Assembly: GCA_026214975.1 (NCBI GenBank)
Contig: CM047809.1
Coordinates: 27,975,375 to 28,039,374 of the forward strand
Direction: 5' to 3'
DNA: 64,000 nt
Origin: Gentiana macrophylla
Taxonomy: Eukaryota; Streptophyta; Magnoliopsida; Gentianales; Gentianaceae
Shown here: positions 1 to 12,465 of the stretch, piece after piece
How the letters are laid out: each line of letters begins with the position of its first letter
Numbering within the stretch: position 1 is the first letter of the stretch
Translations under genes and position numbers: made by a program
Notes under the pieces: generated by a model
The model's database searches: none
What the model saw: the letters and a program-made list of their open reading frames with translations, nothing else
What the model was told of the DNA's origin: nothing

Positions 1-205
1 ATGGTTAGTGGTATTGCCAGAGCAAAATTGATAATGAAGTAACTTATAGAATTATATGATAATTAAGTTGCTCCTAGGTGGATGAACATTGCAATTCAAT
101 ATAGGTTATCACTATAATCCAAAACTCATTGTGATTTCAAATAAATTAGCAAACTCAATCTTCATATTCATCTAGTATCAATAGATTTCTCATTTCTCGG
201 TCGCT
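1..205. other. Flank left of copia element A, no gene seen
   Basis: AT-rich DNA with no reading frame of note and no recognisable repeat boundary. The five bases before the LTR (TCGCT) do not match the five after the element (CTAAA), so no target duplication is visible. Confidence 0.5.
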
Positions 206-512
206 TGTTGAACGGAACCAGCAAATGACCCGACTATCACCTAAAGAAGAAGAAGAAGCAGGTGGAGAGTCAACATTGAAGAGTTTCAGAAAGAAAGAGA
301 ATAAAGAAATTCAGAAAATAATTATACAATTATGAAATAATAGTTTTATATAATAAGTTTTATGTATTTCTAGCAATAAGGTTATATTAGTCTTTTTTAT
401 CATTAGGGCACAATTAAGGCTTTATCACTTCTATTTAAAGGTTGTAAAAAGGTTTATGGTTGATTAACGAAGAACACGATTTGCCTTTATTTCTGTGTTC
501 CTCAATTCTTCA
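206..512 (+). repeat. 5' LTR of copia A
   Basis: Starts TG and ends CA, and is matched by the copy at 4748-5058. A TATTTAAA box near 428-436 is a plausible promoter for the element transcript. Confidence 0.9.
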
Positions 513-524
513 TGGTAGCAGAGC
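513..524 (+). other. Primer-binding site of copia A
   Basis: TGGTAGCAGAGC abuts the LTR end. It differs by one base from TGGTATCAGAGC, the usual plant copia site complementary to initiator tRNA-Met. Confidence 0.88.
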
Positions 525-575
525 GATAAAACACTCTTAAGCCAATTCTTGTTTCTCCACTTTCGTTGCGCAACT

Positions 576-1574
576 ATGGCCAAGGAATCTGGATAAACTA
601 TCCAACAATTTCATCAATGTTCGAGTTTGATTTCAATCAAACTCAATTTTACGAATTTCCTACTATGGAGATCACAGGTGATTCCATTGATTAAGAGCCT
701 TGGTGTATATCACCATGTCTCATCTAGGGAACATCCTGCAAAGAAGAGAAAAAACCAAGCTGGGGACGAGATTGATAATCCAGATTATCTAACTTGGATG
801 GTGAATGATGGCCTCCTAGTCTTATGGTTGCTTGGCACCATGAAAGAGGAGATCATCAGCATGATCTACGAGGAAGAGTTCACTGCACACCAACTTTGGG
901 GAAATCTAGAACAACAACTTCTCCCTCATACAGTGGAGAAGGAAGGAAATCTGAAGAACATGTTGATAGGAATCAAAAAGGGTACAAAAATGGTGGATGA
1001 GTACCTGAGGGAGTTCAAGTCAATCTGTGATAACCTAGCAGCTATTAAGAAACCTGTAGCAGACATGGATAAGGTATTCTAGTTTGTACATGGACTAGGT
1101 AGTGAATATAGTTGTTTCCGTACATCAATGCTTACAAAGGCTCCATATCCTACCTTTGCACAATTTGTCATGGCCTTTCAAGGGCATGGACAGACTCTCT
1201 AAACTCAGAAACTTCAGGAAAAAATAGTTACTGATCAACTACATGCCTTCTTTACACAAAGAGGCCGTGGTAGAGGTAGAAGGGGAGGTGCCAGAAGCCA
1301 GTATAACTCCAGAGGCAGGGGATTTGCCCCTCCTGGCAGACCTGCGAATTCATAAAGCAATCCAAAGAGGTTTGAACCCCATGTGCAAAACAAAAGGAAT
1401 GCAGCAGACAACAGGAAAAATAGGACATCAACCCATTCTCTAGTATGTCAGATTTGTGGAAAGTTTAACCATGCATCCATAGATTGTTGGCATAGGTTTG
1501 ACTATGCTTATCAGTCAAAGGAATATCAGAAGGCATTTGCCGCACTTACAACTACTGACTCAGGCCCGACATAG
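576..1574 (+). pseudogene. copia A gag remnant
   Basis: The capsid-type Gag of element A packages element RNA. The start ATG at 576 begins MAKESG and is followed by a stop at 594. The same frame then carries a UBN2-type copia Gag (FTNFLLWRSQVIPLI near 640, then VDEYLREFKSICDNL) with a stop at 1080, and continues through an Arg/Gly-rich stretch to a CCHC zinc knuckle (CQICGKFNHASIDC) near 1446. All pieces stay in one frame, so the damage is mainly by nonsense mutation, at least four stops. The knuckle keeps all four metal ligands. The next frame carries the protease. Confidence 0.85.
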
Positions 1575-4500
1575 ATTTCTTTGCGATCATCTTGGTGCTA
1601 CTTCCCACATGACAAATTCGAAGGTAACCTTCTACATGCTAATACATATCTTTGGTTGTAATACGCTTTTTATGGGTGATGGCACATGACTTGATATCTC
1701 TCACTCTGGTGATGCAAAAATTGGTAACCTACATTTAAATGATGTCCTTGTTGTGCCTGATTTGACTAAGAATCTGTTGTCTATTGGAAAGTTTACTGCT
1801 GATAATCATTGTTCTTTTGAATTTGACAAAATTGGATTTGTTGTTAAGGATCATAGCTCAGGGGAATAAGAAGGGCAATCTGTATGCTTTGGATCAAGAA
1901 GTTCAGGAAGCCCTAGCAGCTGTCAGAACAGGGAAAGCCACTTAAAATATTTGGCACAAAAGGTTGGGACATCCACACCAGAACTTGTTGACCAAGCTCA
2001 AGCAGTTAGGAAAAATAAATCTTAGTTCTTGGGAAAATAAAGACAGACTATGAACTAGCTGTGAATTAGGGAAAAGTTGTAAACAACCTTTCAATAAAAC
2101 TACTTTTGTTTCAAAATTGCCTTTGGAAAAGGTTCATTGTGATCTTTGGGGACCTGCCTCTCATTTGTCTAATCAAAATTACAAATATTATGTTGTGTTT
2201 ATTGATGATTTCGCTAGGTTTTCTTGGTTGTATCCATTAAGAAAGAAGTCAGAGTTCTTTGATGTGTTTTTTAGATTTCAGAAGTCAGTTGAGAATCAGT
2301 TGAACCAGAAGATCAAGATCTTCCAGTGTGATTGTGGTGGAGAGTTTGCATCCACACCCTTCTTAGATCATTTGAAGGAGTGTGGAATAGAATTAAACAT
2401 ATCTTGTCCTTATACACCAGAACAGAATGGTATGGCTGAGAGAAAGCATATGCATGTGGTGGAAATTGGATTAACATTATTGTTTGATGCAGGGACACTT
2501 CTAAATCTGTGTGTTGAAGCTTTTAACACAGCATGTACCTCATCAATAGACTACCTTTCTCAGACTACAGTTTACAACTCCTTACTATAAGCTGTATAAC
2601 CGGCATCCTGACTACATTGGCTTAAGGGTGTTTGGTTGTCAATGCTTTCCTTCCTTGAGGAACCATGAAACATCTAAGTTTGCTAAAAGAAGTTATCCTT
2701 GTGTCTTCCTAGGGTACAGTCCAGTTCACAAGGGATACATGTGCCTGGACACTGTCTCAAAAAGGGTATACATTTCAAGACATGTTGTGTTCAATGAACA
2801 AGTCTTCCCTTTTAAAGGGAACACTTCTGCTCTGACTACTGATGGTGTTTTTGACTTGTTTGAGTACCCAGATTTTGATGAAGGACTCACACAACAGTCT
2901 GGTCACAGTGCCCTTACTCCTGATTGCTGTACATCTGAACCTATACATGACACTACTTGTGTTTCTGATCTAGTGCAGGAACCAATCCTTGATGACCTAA
3001 CACAAGAACAGATAGATGGTGACTTGATTCAACAACAAAGCGATGTAGACCCTCAAGATGACCAAGGAGATGATGCCCCTGATACATCATCATCATCATC
3101 TAATGAACCAGTCTCTACACCAGCCCAAAGACCAGTCAGAAATAGGAGCCCCCTGCATATCTCAAGGACAATGCAACCTTGGCCACTCACATGGTTGCAG
3201 AACCAAAGAACTAGAATGAGGCTCTAATAGATCCTAAATGGAAAGAGGCTATGGAAGAAGAAATGCAGGTCCTATATAAGAATGAGACATGGAATCTAGT
3301 TCCCAGACCTCACAATGCTAACATTGTTGGATCTAAATAGGTGATCAAGGTCAAAACCACAGAACATGGAGATATTGAAAGGTATAAGGCAAGGTTGGTG
3401 GCTCAAGGGTACTCACAAGTACAAGGCATTGACTTTGAGGAGACCTATAGCCCTGTCATTAAACCTACAACCATTAGATTGGTTATTGCAGTGGCAGTTT
3501 CACAAGGGTGGCCCATGAGACAACTAGACATCAAAAATGCTTTTCTCCGTGGTGAACTTAAGGAAACTGTCTTTATGAAACAGCCACCAGGTTTTTTGGA
3601 TCAAAGGTTCCCAGATCATGTTTGCTCACTCAAGAAATCCTTATATGGGCTTAAGCAAGCCCTCAGGGCTTGGTTTGACAGACTATCTTTTCTTTTACTC
3701 CACTTGGGTTTCTTATGTAGCAAAGCGGATCCTTCATTATTTACTTTCCATCGGTCTAACATTACTCTAGTCTTAGTCATCTATGTTGATGACATACTAC
3801 TTACATGAAATCATGCACACTCAGTCCATAATCTAATCAATACTTTGAGCAAAGAATTTGCTGTTAAATATTTAGGGCCCCTTCACTATTTTCTAGGGAG
3901 GAAGATCAAGCCCAATCAAGATGGTATCTTTCTGAGTCAAGCAAAATATGCATATTCTGTTTTGACTAGGTCTAGAATGGTAGATAGTGCATCAATATCT
4001 ACTCCCCTTGCTCTCAAGGTACAAGAGTCCCCAGATGATTCAGATCCAGTGGATCCTTATACTTACAGAAACCTTGTGGGTGTCCTACAAGATCTATTTA
4101 ACATTCACAAGACTCGACATAACTCATGTGGTAAACAAGGTGTATCAGCATTTCTCTCAGCCAACAGTCAAGCATTTCAAGGAAGTTAAAAGATTGCTCA
4201 GGTATGTAAATGGAACTACAGATTATAGTTTGCATTACCTGGCCCATTCTCCTCCTTCTTTATACGCATTCAGTGATGCTGACTGGGCTGGATGCCCGGT
4301 CACCTGAAGAAGCACCGGCGGTTTCTGTGTCTTCTTGGGAGCAAATTGCATTTCTTGGTCTTCGAAAAAACAGCCCACTGTTTCCCGATCGAGCACCGAA
4401 GCCGAATACCAATCAATGGCCTCCGCCACTGCTGAGCTCACCTGGGTCACTTACTTGTTGCGTGATTTGTGTATACGATTGTTTCAACCTCCTCAACTTC

Positions 4501-4757
4501 TGTGTGACAATCTTAACGCTGTCTATCTCTCTGTGAATCTGTCTCTCCACTCACGATCTAAGAATTTTGCTCTTGATTTCCATTTTGTTCGTGAGAAGGT
4601 TGCCGTGAAACAATTGGTCACCCGGCATGTATCTTCTTTTTCCAACTTAGTGGATGTCTTCACTAAGGCTTTTCCAAAAGCTCCGTTCCTGCTCCTTCAT
4701 TACAATCTTCATGTCTGGCCAGCCTCTCACGTCAGATTGAGGGGGGATGTTGAATAG
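1565..4757 (+). pseudogene. copia A pol remnant (PR, IN, RT, RNase H)
   Basis: Encodes the enzymes for retrotransposition, now in scattered frames. Protease: the region before ATSHMTNS near 1600 has lost a clean DSG. Integrase: WHKRLGHP pre-integrase segment near 1950, then D in VHCDLWGPA, D in FQCDCGGEF and E in PEQNGMAERKH (2117-2590), so the DDE set is visible although the usual SDGGGEF is altered. An FLGYSP linker segment follows at 2628-3227. Reverse transcriptase spans 3341-3808, with YKARLVAQGYSQ and an intact YVDDILLT. RNase H and the end cover 3845-4757 (AFSDADWAGCP, SRSSTEAEYQSMA). Frames change near 2590, 3225, 3805 and 4090. The final stop lies a few bases before the polypurine tract, as in complete elements. 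Confidence 0.9.
4737..4747 (+). other. Polypurine tract of copia A
   Basis: TTGAGGGGGGA lies directly upstream of the 3' LTR, where plus-strand DNA synthesis would be primed. Confidence 0.8.
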
Positions 4758-5058
4758 AACCAACAACAACCCCGACTATCACCTAAATAAGAAGAAGAAG
4801 CAGGCAGAGAGTCGACATTGAAGAGTTCCAGAAAGGGAAAGGGAATAAAGAAATTCAGAAAATAGTTTTATATAATTATGAAATAATAGTTTTATATAAT
4901 AAGTTTTATGTATTTCTAGCAATAAGTTTATATTAGTCCTTTTTATCATTTGGGCACAATTAGAACTTTATCACTTCCATTTATAGGGTGTAATACGGTT
5001 TATGGTTGATTAACGAAGAACACGATTTGCCTTTATTTCCGTGTTCCTCAATTCTTCA
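4748..5058 (+). repeat. 3' LTR of copia A
   Basis: A copy of 206-512 with scattered substitutions and small indels. It starts TGTTGAA and ends TTCTTCA. Confidence 0.9.
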
Positions 5059-5360
5059 CTAAAGGATGTCGGCTCGATATGAGCACCCTTCACCCCCCAC
5101 AGACACATTATTGTTATTTTTTTTTATAATTTCTTTCCATCCTTTATCCTTCATATAGGATATAGAGGATATTTTATGGATTATTAAAAAAAATAATTTC
5201 TTTGCTTTTCTTCCCTCCTAGAGTGAGAGTGTGTTTCTCTCATCCTTGAGAGCTTCTTCTTCTTACCCAACCCATCCTTCTCTCATTTGCATGTCTAGAT
5301 TTTTCTAAGTCTTTCTTCAATCAGACTTCATTTCCAGTATCCTTGCCTTCTTTTATCACT
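5059..5360. other. Spacer between copia A and the LINE ORF1
   Basis: Pyrimidine-rich DNA that probably includes the LINE 5' untranslated region. The exact LINE 5' end cannot be set by eye. Confidence 0.4.
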
Positions 5361-6368
5361 ATGGACGAAGATCTTGAAGAGTGATTCAAGATTTTGATTA
5401 AAGAATTTTAATTTCTCTGAAATTGAAAGTTGTGTTGTCATTCTTTCCAAAGAAATTACTAAATCGGCGGAAGATGAATGCCAAGGGGGTATTGTTGTCA
5501 AGGTGTTAGCAGACAAAGCTTTCAAATTCAAGGGAATGGAAAATTTTCTGAAGATTATCTGGGAATTTACTCGGGGTTAAACAAGTTTCAAATTTTCTTC
5601 AACAATCGTGAGGATGTTGATAGATTGATTGCAGGTTGCCCATGGTTCTATGAGAACTTCCTCATGGTAATTAAAATATGGAGAAAAAGGGTATTGAGTC
5701 GGATTGCCAAGCCTTCATCTGTGCTCCTGTCTGGATTCAATCGTGGAATCCTCCTGCTGATTGGAGCTCAAAACTTGCAGCTAGGCACATTTGCATGTCT
5801 TTTGGAAAGGTACTTGATACTATAATTCCCTCAGCCAGCATGGAAGGAAACTATTCATAAGGTGCCTTGCAGAAATCGATATCACTAAACCCCTCTTCAA
5901 AGGTATGTTTGATATGAAAGTTAAGGGTCGTATCTGGGTTGATTTTAAATATGAAAATCTAGGGTTTTTTTTTCCTGCTTTTACTGTGGAATTCTGGGAC
6001 ATGCATCTAGATCTTGTTATGCTAGAGGCCTTGATTTGAAAAGGGATATCCATAAGGAGGACCAGTATGGCATATGGCTCAAAGCACCTACTGGTAAGGA
6101 CATTGGACTCAAGAAAAAGCATATCAAAACTTCTAGAAAAACTCCTTCACCTAATTTAGCAGAATCAAATAGATTTGGGAGAGCTCATGCTTCTTTTTTG
6201 GAGCCTGGTCAGTCTTCTGGTTCTACTAACAATTCTGAAGCTACATGTAATCTAATTATCATTGATTTTCTAGTCAAAGTCCTCAAAAGTTCTAGTAATT
6301 ATCCAAGGCCTATTGTTGAAAAACCAAGGTACTGTTGTTCCTCCTTTAATGGCTCCCCTTCTTCTTGA
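5361..6368 (+). pseudogene. LINE ORF1 remnant (DUF4283 and CCHC knuckle)
   Basis: This is the nucleic-acid-binding protein of the LINE. ATG at 5361 gives MDEDLEE and is stopped almost at once. A DUF4283-type segment follows (FQIFFNNREDVDRLIAGCPW near 5590, then WRKRVLSRIAKPS). A one-frame shift leads to a CCHC knuckle readable near 5972-6015 (CFYCGILGHASRSC), then QYGIWLKAPTG near 6065, a segment usual just after the knuckle in plant LINE ORF1 proteins. At least three frame changes are needed, so no full-length product is possible. The Ser/Pro-rich C-terminal part after about 6150 is not identifiable. Confidence 0.8.
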
Positions 6369-9084
6369 ATGGAAGGAGGCAAACCATGATAATAGGCAAG
6401 TGACAATGGAAGAGCATCCTAATGATATTACTATTACTGATGTTGTTGGGGAGCAAGATTCTGCATCACATTATGATTTTAATTAATCAAGTATAAAACC
6501 AACCCTAATAGAGGAACTAAAAATTCTGAAGCCAATATGGATACTGTTGAAAGCACAGTGGAAACTCAATCCAAGCCTCTCTTTGGAAAGTAGCAACTCA
6601 CCAAACCCTGTTATGGGTGATTCTGAGTTGATTGCTAGCCCGAGACCTGTTCCATTTACCATAAGGTATCCAATGGATCAAGATGAAGCTGCCAAGTCCT
6701 TCTAGACAAAGAGGAAACTCTCTAATATAAACTGCTTTGTTTTTTATTCTTCTATTGAGCCTGACCTAAGAAAACTATGTGTCTTGGATAGGGTGGAGGA
6801 AGCCAGCCCAGAGTGGCTCCCACCATCACAATGAGGATTTTGGTGTGGAATTGTCAAGGCCTGGCGGGGTCCTTGGGTATTTTCCAATTAGAGGAGGTGT
6901 GCATACTCCACTCCCCAGATTTTGTCTTCCTTTGTGAAAATAAGAACGAAGCTCCTTTCATTAGAAAAGTCTGTTCAAAGCTTCATTTCAGTGACTTCAC
7001 TGATGTGGCTCTTATTGGCCTTGCTGGTGGAATGGCCCTCTTTTGGCAGCACGGTATAATTGTTTCTTCAATCCACAACACACAATGTACAATTGAAGCT
7101 AAGATTGAGGACTATGTCTATAATCTCTCTTGCTGGTTTATTGGTATTTATGCTAGTGCTAACCCTGTTGATAGAAGGAATTGCTGGTCCTTTATAACTA
7201 ATAGAAAGGCTCTATGGGGTGACTTCTTTGTTATTACAGGTGACTTCTATCATACTTTGTCTACCAATGCTTGGTGGAAACCAAAGATCTGAAAGCTCTC
7301 TTTGGGATTTCAGAAATATTGTTAGTAGTAATCTTTTGTTTTATCTTGGCATCCAAGGTCACTTTTGGACGTGGAAAAGAACTCATGATGGCCACATTAC
7401 AACCTTAGAAAGATTAGATAGATTTTTGTGCTCAAGCATATGGCAAGACATTTTCCTAAGTTTTCTTGTCTTCATATCTATTCTGTGGCTTTTGACCATT
7501 GCATGCTCTTGGGTGATTCTAATCCCTTAAATTCTAAAAGGAATAAATCTTTTGTTTTTTTAACCAAAGATGGGTGGGTATGAAGGGCTTCTCTAAGGTC
7601 ATTCATCAGAGTTGGGGTTCTCATTTTACGGGATCAAACATGTATAAATTCTTGATGAAAATAAAAGCAGTTAGAGTTCAAATTCTTAGATTGAAAGGTA
7701 GCAAGGTTTTCAATTCTGCCATAAAAATAAAAGATCTTAAGGCTAAATTAGACTCTGCTATCAGAACTCTTCCAACTCTAATGTTATTCTTTCTATTACG
7801 GATGATTTAACATAAGCTTATAGGCAAGTAGAACTATTTTGTTCCCAAAAGGCTAGAGTTTCGTGGCAAAAAAGTGGTGATAAAAACACTAAATACTTCC
7901 ATGGCACTGTTTCTAGTGGAAGGAGAAGAGGCCATATCTCTGCTCTAAAAATGGCAAGTTTGGATGATTAGTGCCAGTCTTTTGATGATATATTGAAAGA
8001 ATTTGTCACTTATTACTCTTTCTTGTTTCATTCTTCATGTAATATTGCTGATCTGGATAGACATTCTAGTTTCATCAATGGAAGGATATCTTCACACATG
8101 AACCAGTAATTGATGCTGCCTATCACAGAAAGTTAGAAGAGTTGTTTTCAGTATGAAGTCCCATTCAGCACCAGGGCTTGATGGTATGACTTCTCCTTTC
8201 TACAAATTTTTTTTATCACCATATCAAAAATGATCTTTTGACATGGTGCAAAGTTTCTTTACCTCTGGCAAAATGCTCACAGAATTGAACCATACTTGCA
8301 TTTCCTTAATTCCAAAGCACCACCACTCTTTTGAAGTCTCTCATTTCAGGCCTATTAGCCTTTGCAATGTCTCTTATAGAATTATATCAAAGGTTTTGGC
8401 TAACAGAATGAAAAAAAAATCTTGCCTACATGTATTAGTCACTCTCAGTTTGCTTTTTTAAGTGGTAGCTATTTTACTGATAATTATTTACTTGCTTGTG
8501 AAATTCTAAATCTCCTGATGCATGATAAAACTAAAAGATCTTATTTTATGGCCCTTAAATTAGACATGGCCAAGGCTTTTGATAGAGTTGAATGGTCTTT
8601 TGTTAGATTTTCCATGCTTAAGTTGGGCTTTTGGGATGATTGTGTTAATAGAGTTCTTGAGTGCATCTCTTCTAAGACCTTCTCCTAAATCATAAATGGA
8701 TGCAAGACTAGTTTCATTAAACCTACCAGAGGTATCAGACAAGGAGATCCTCTATCACCTTATATCCTTTTGATTTGTGCTGAAGGTCTTAGCCTCCTTC
8801 AAAATGCTGAATTTTCTGGTGTTGTTCAGGGTATTAAGCTTTCTAGAAGCAATCCCCCCGTCTCACATTAGTTTTACAGATGATAGCCATGTTTTTTTTG
8901 CAAATCTGATCAAAATCAAGTTAAAAACCTTTGTGATATTATGGACATCTATCAAACCTACTCTAGTGAGCTTATTAATATTAAAAGATCAGGCATCTTT
9001 TTTGGTAAAATGGTGAATGATGATCTCAAGGAGTCCATTTTGCCTTTTTCCCCTGGGATCTAAGTTGCCCCGAACGCAAAATAT

Positions 9085-9089
9085 CTTGG
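9085..9089. repeat. Left target duplication of the solo LTR
   Basis: CTTGG, identical to 10778-10782. Removing the LTR and one copy restores a readable LINE frame (KYLG then IPLC). Confidence 0.92.
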
Positions 9090-10777
9090 TGTTGGTTCCT
9101 TGAAAAGGCTTTGGTTAAGTTTAGGGGGGTGAATAAACTTAACACTTAAAACTTTTGGAGTTAACAAACTCATCAAGTTTAGTAGCATCTTGATCATTTC
9201 CAGTGGTCTGTGACCACTCGATAGTCTGGCCGATCGTTGATTTTACTTAATTTATTGCAGCGGAATGTATTCAAATTAAGCCTTGTTACTTGTTGTCAAA
9301 ATATGATACCAAGTATTAGATACTCAGTAGTGTGAGTGTGTGATTCAGTTTCTAGTTTCAGTAGGTTGATGTGCTTAATATACTAAATGCAGAAAGTAAG
9401 TAGGCAATTTTTATAGTGGTTCCAGGTGGTGTAATCATGTCAGTCCACTCTTCTCCTATGATGCTGGAGGTAATTCACTAGAGATCTTTGAGGTTGCAGT
9501 TACAAAAATCCGTAAATTGTCTGTCCTTCACCAATAGCTATGGCTTCACAAACTGAATATTTGAAACAGGTAGGATTGCTGCTCCAAAGTATTCCACTGG
9601 TCCTTGAAGGGTAGGATTGCCTCTTCACCCACTTCACCACAAACAACAGTCCTTGACACCCAAAGATGTTTCACTGTCTTCAGTAGGTTTCATGTAAAAG
9701 AAAGTTTGAATCAAGTAAGTGATTCAGCTTTCAGCAGCTTGATCAGGATGAAATGATCAGCAGCTTGGAATCTTCAAGTGTGTGTACTTGATGTAACTTG
9801 ATGGCAGGTTACACTTGAAGAAATTCTGGATCAGTAGCTTTAAGTTCAGTAATGTCAGCATGGTGATTTCTTGATAAGAATTTGATAGCTCCAGATTGAT
9901 TGTTGTTTTTCATCAATTTTCATCACTTGTTTCTGTATCAGGGGTCTTCTATTTATAGGTGAGAATCCTTGTGACTTATGGTTGAAATTCAAAACATAGC
10001 CGTTTCAGATTTGTCCCCATCTTGACTTGCATTCGTCCCTCAGACATAGTCTTCGATGAAGGTCGATTTGCTTTTTGTCAGTTTTCAGACTGTTCACCCT
10101 TTGACTTGTATTCCATTGGGTAAAGTTCTGAATCTTTCCAACGTCCCTTTAATCTTGACCATTGATTTGTTGACAAAATCAAGACTTGTTATCTATCCTT
10201 ATCCTTGTAATCTTCCAATGTAACCTTTAATTAAATCGAAATTTACATTCAGCAGATTCCTGTATGTGAGTCTGGTGAAATGCTTGTCAGTCAGCTGTCT
10301 GAAGTTTGCTGTGTTTATAAAGCACTTCAGCTGGCTGTATTTTATCTAACTTTTGATTGTGAAGTTAGATTACACCAATTTGAACATAACTAAGTTCCAA
10401 TCACCACTTGACATATGGAACTTAGATCTTGTACACAAGGTATATGTAATCAGTTTAGGTCATCACAGACTTCCCTAAATTCTGATTCCATATCCTTGAC
10501 TTTAAATACTAAGTTTGATCCCTTAGCCTTCAATAATCGAGTTTGAGCCTTCACCTCCAAAGTCTTGAGGTTCCTAAACTAGTCTACTTGACTCGGTGAC
10601 CTTATCGACTAGGACAGTCTCAATGATGAAAGTCACCTTTTTACAATGCTTGTTTGATCAAACCTATACAAAGATCAAACTCTAATGAGCCTATACATTT
10701 AATCTAGACATCTTTTTACCTTTGCTCTGTAACAGCTAGTCTGGCACTCATCACTAAAACTTAAAATATGTCCAACA
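9090..10777 (-). mobile_element. Solo copia LTR (D family) inside the LINE
   Basis: A 1,688-bp stretch that starts TG and ends CA on the plus strand, bounded by the 5-bp direct repeat CTTGG. It contains no coding domain. It is homologous along its length to the LTR at 45702-47390, which is followed by a primer-binding site, so orientation is minus. A TATAAATAG box on the minus strand lies near 9947-9957. A solo LTR arises when recombination between two LTRs removes the interior. It postdates the LINE insertion. Confidence 0.92.
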
Positions 10778-10782
10778 CTTGG
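10778..10782. repeat. Right target duplication of the solo LTR
   Basis: CTTGG, the perfect partner of 9085-9089. Confidence 0.92.
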
Positions 10783-12190
10783 GATTCCATTGTGCCTTGG
10801 CAGATCAAGGAGAGAGGGGTTTTCTTACATCAAAGATCATCTCAAAGCTTTCCTCTTGGAAGAATAATTTCTTAAGTCAGGGTGGGAAGGATATTTTGTT
10901 AAAATCGTTTATTACTATGCTTGTGTCTTACCCAATATCGGTTTTTAAATTATCCAAGGGTCTTTGTAATGAGATATCCTCTCTTTTGGCTAATTTCTGA
11001 TGGGGTGATCTGGCTGCCTCAAAAAATGGTATTCACTGGCTTAGTTGGAAAAAGATTTGTCTTCTTAAAGGTCTTGGGGGTCTACTGTTTAGGGATCTTG
11101 AGTCTCTAAATGTGGCTATTATAGGCAAGCAAATTTGGAGAATTATTAAAAGTCCAAACCTCTTGGTTTCTAAAGTTCTTAAGGCTAGATATTTCCATCA
11201 TGGAAATCTTGTAGAATCCTTTAATTGTGCTAACTTCTCTGTCCTACCTATGTTTAAAGAAGGCATCATTTGTTCTGTGGGAAATCGTGAATCCATCAGA
11301 ATATTGAAGGATATGTGGCTACCCAATAATCCAAACTTTAGGCATTTCTCCCCTGATTCTTCCTCTCCTAGTACCTTTTGGGTAAAAGACCTTATTAGTA
11401 ATAATACTTGGGATGAAGTGAAGATCAGAAATCTTTTTTGACCTGTTGATGCTCACCAAATAATGTCTCTTCCTTTGAGCCTTTGCAATAGCCCTAACGG
11501 TCTCCTTTGACAGCCCTCTAGCAATGGCTCTTTTTCTTTAATGCTTCTTATTTTCAAGATCTTATTTCTGGAGTTTGTACTACATCTAATGATCAGGGAA
11601 ATGTTTGGAAGCTCATATGGGCTTTGCAGATCCCTAATAAACTAAAACATTTCTTCCAAAAATGCATGAAAAATATTCTTCTATGTAAGACTCATGTATC
11701 AAAAAGGCTGCAGATCTACTCCGTTCCTTCTTCTTGTTGTTTTTGTGGTGCTATTGTTGAATCCACTAAACATATTCTCAGATCTTGTCCAGGATCTAAA
11801 GAAATCTGGGATCATAGTCCTATTAACTGGTTTCCTTTTTAGAATCAGAATTTTGAACTTGCTTCTTGGTGCTCATCTCACGCGAATGACAAAATCTTTC
11901 ATGCTATTAAGTCTAAAGTGGAACAAACTATTTTTATTTTTTGGCACATCTGGATCTCTAGAAATGATTGGCTCTTTAATGGAAGTATTTATGATGCAAA
12001 ATCTATGGTTTATCATGCTAATAAAGATTATTTAGATTTTTTCTCTACTAATGACATTGTCTCCGGTGCTACAACTGATAATGTCAGAATTATCACAAAC
12101 GGTGGATATCTAGCTAATTGGGTGAGAATTTGTATTTTCAATTTTATTTAGCCTCAAGAACAATATGAAGATTAAATACAGTAGAAAAAA

Positions 12191-12465
12191 TGGGTGTTTT
12201 GGAAGGATTATGGCTTAGCCGAGATGGCTGCCTACGTACCATTGAGTGTAAGGGATCAAGTCAAATAACATAGTTCTTGTGTGTGAAGGGACACCGCTAT
12301 TTATAGATGACTAGACGGCGTTTACAGTACAGTGGTAAGATATGTGTCGGCGGGCGAGCTCTGATAGGCAGGCTTATGTTGAGGCTGCTGCGAGCTCTGC
12401 GCTGGTGGTCGTTTGAGCTTTGTCCGAGCTGGTGGTGAGGTGAGGGCGAGCTGGCCGGTCCCCGG
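12191..12465 (-). repeat. gypsy-type LTR G, left part
   Basis: On the minus strand this holds a TATA box (CTATAAATAGC, complement near 12296-12306), and about 80 bp further CGTAGGCAGCCATCTCGGCT, a segment common in plant Ty3/gypsy LTR leaders. It begins next to the A-rich LINE end. Element B interrupts it at 12466; the rest is at 21883-22089, giving about 480 bp in all. Tat-like affiliation is an inference. Confidence 0.6.
12461..12465. repeat. Left target duplication of copia B
   Basis: CCCGG, matching TCCGG at 21878-21882 in four of five bases. Confidence 0.7.

Larger units (their letters stand above)
206..5058 (+). mobile_element. Ty1/copia LTR retrotransposon A, decayed
   Basis: The element has two short direct LTRs (about 307 and 311 bp), each starting TGTTGAA and ending TTCTTCA. 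A primer-binding site lies directly after the left LTR and a G-rich polypurine tract directly before the right LTR. Between them gag, protease, integrase, reverse transcriptase and RNase H follow in copia order. Stops and frame changes occur throughout, so it cannot move on its own. By eye the LTRs are roughly 90% identical, which suggests an old insertion. No target duplication is visible, so the flanks have mutated or recombined. The short LTRs and motifs fit RE1/TNT1-like copia elements; I do not assign a lineage. Confidence 0.93.
6831..12151 (+). pseudogene. LINE ORF2 remnant (EN, RT, zf-RVT)
   Basis: Endonuclease and reverse transcriptase for target-primed insertion. The likely start is ATG at 6831 (MRILVWNCQGLAG). 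The endonuclease keeps the N of WNCQG and the E of LCENKN, but the usual GDFN reads GDFYH (near 7240), so a catalytic Asn is lost. Reverse transcriptase: FRPISLCNVSYRIISKVLANR near 8347, KLDMAKAFDRVEW near 8558, GIRQGDPLSPY near 8733, and the active site as FTDDS (usually YADDS) near 8870. Sequence AKYLG at 9075 is cut by the solo LTR and resumes as IPLCLG at 10783. A zf-RVT region lies at 11624-11842 (C-F-C-G near 11740). The C-terminal RNase H seen in some plant LINEs is missing or cut. Many stops and shifts. Confidence 0.88.
5361..12180 (+). mobile_element. L1-type LINE, decayed, split by a solo LTR
   Basis: A plant L1 non-LTR element. ORF1 carries a DUF4283-like RNA-binding segment and a CCHC knuckle; ORF2 carries an AP-like endonuclease, a reverse transcriptase and a zf-RVT domain. 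Coding order and spacing are normal once the inserted LTR (9090-10777) is removed. Reading frames are broken repeatedly. The 3' end fades into an A-rich stretch near 12170-12190, where a gypsy LTR starts. The 5' limit is approximate and no target duplication was found. Confidence 0.9.

Noticed and set aside
206..5058. Target duplication for copia A
   Set aside because: TCGCT and CTAAA do not match, and no shifted boundary keeps both the LTR ends and a match.
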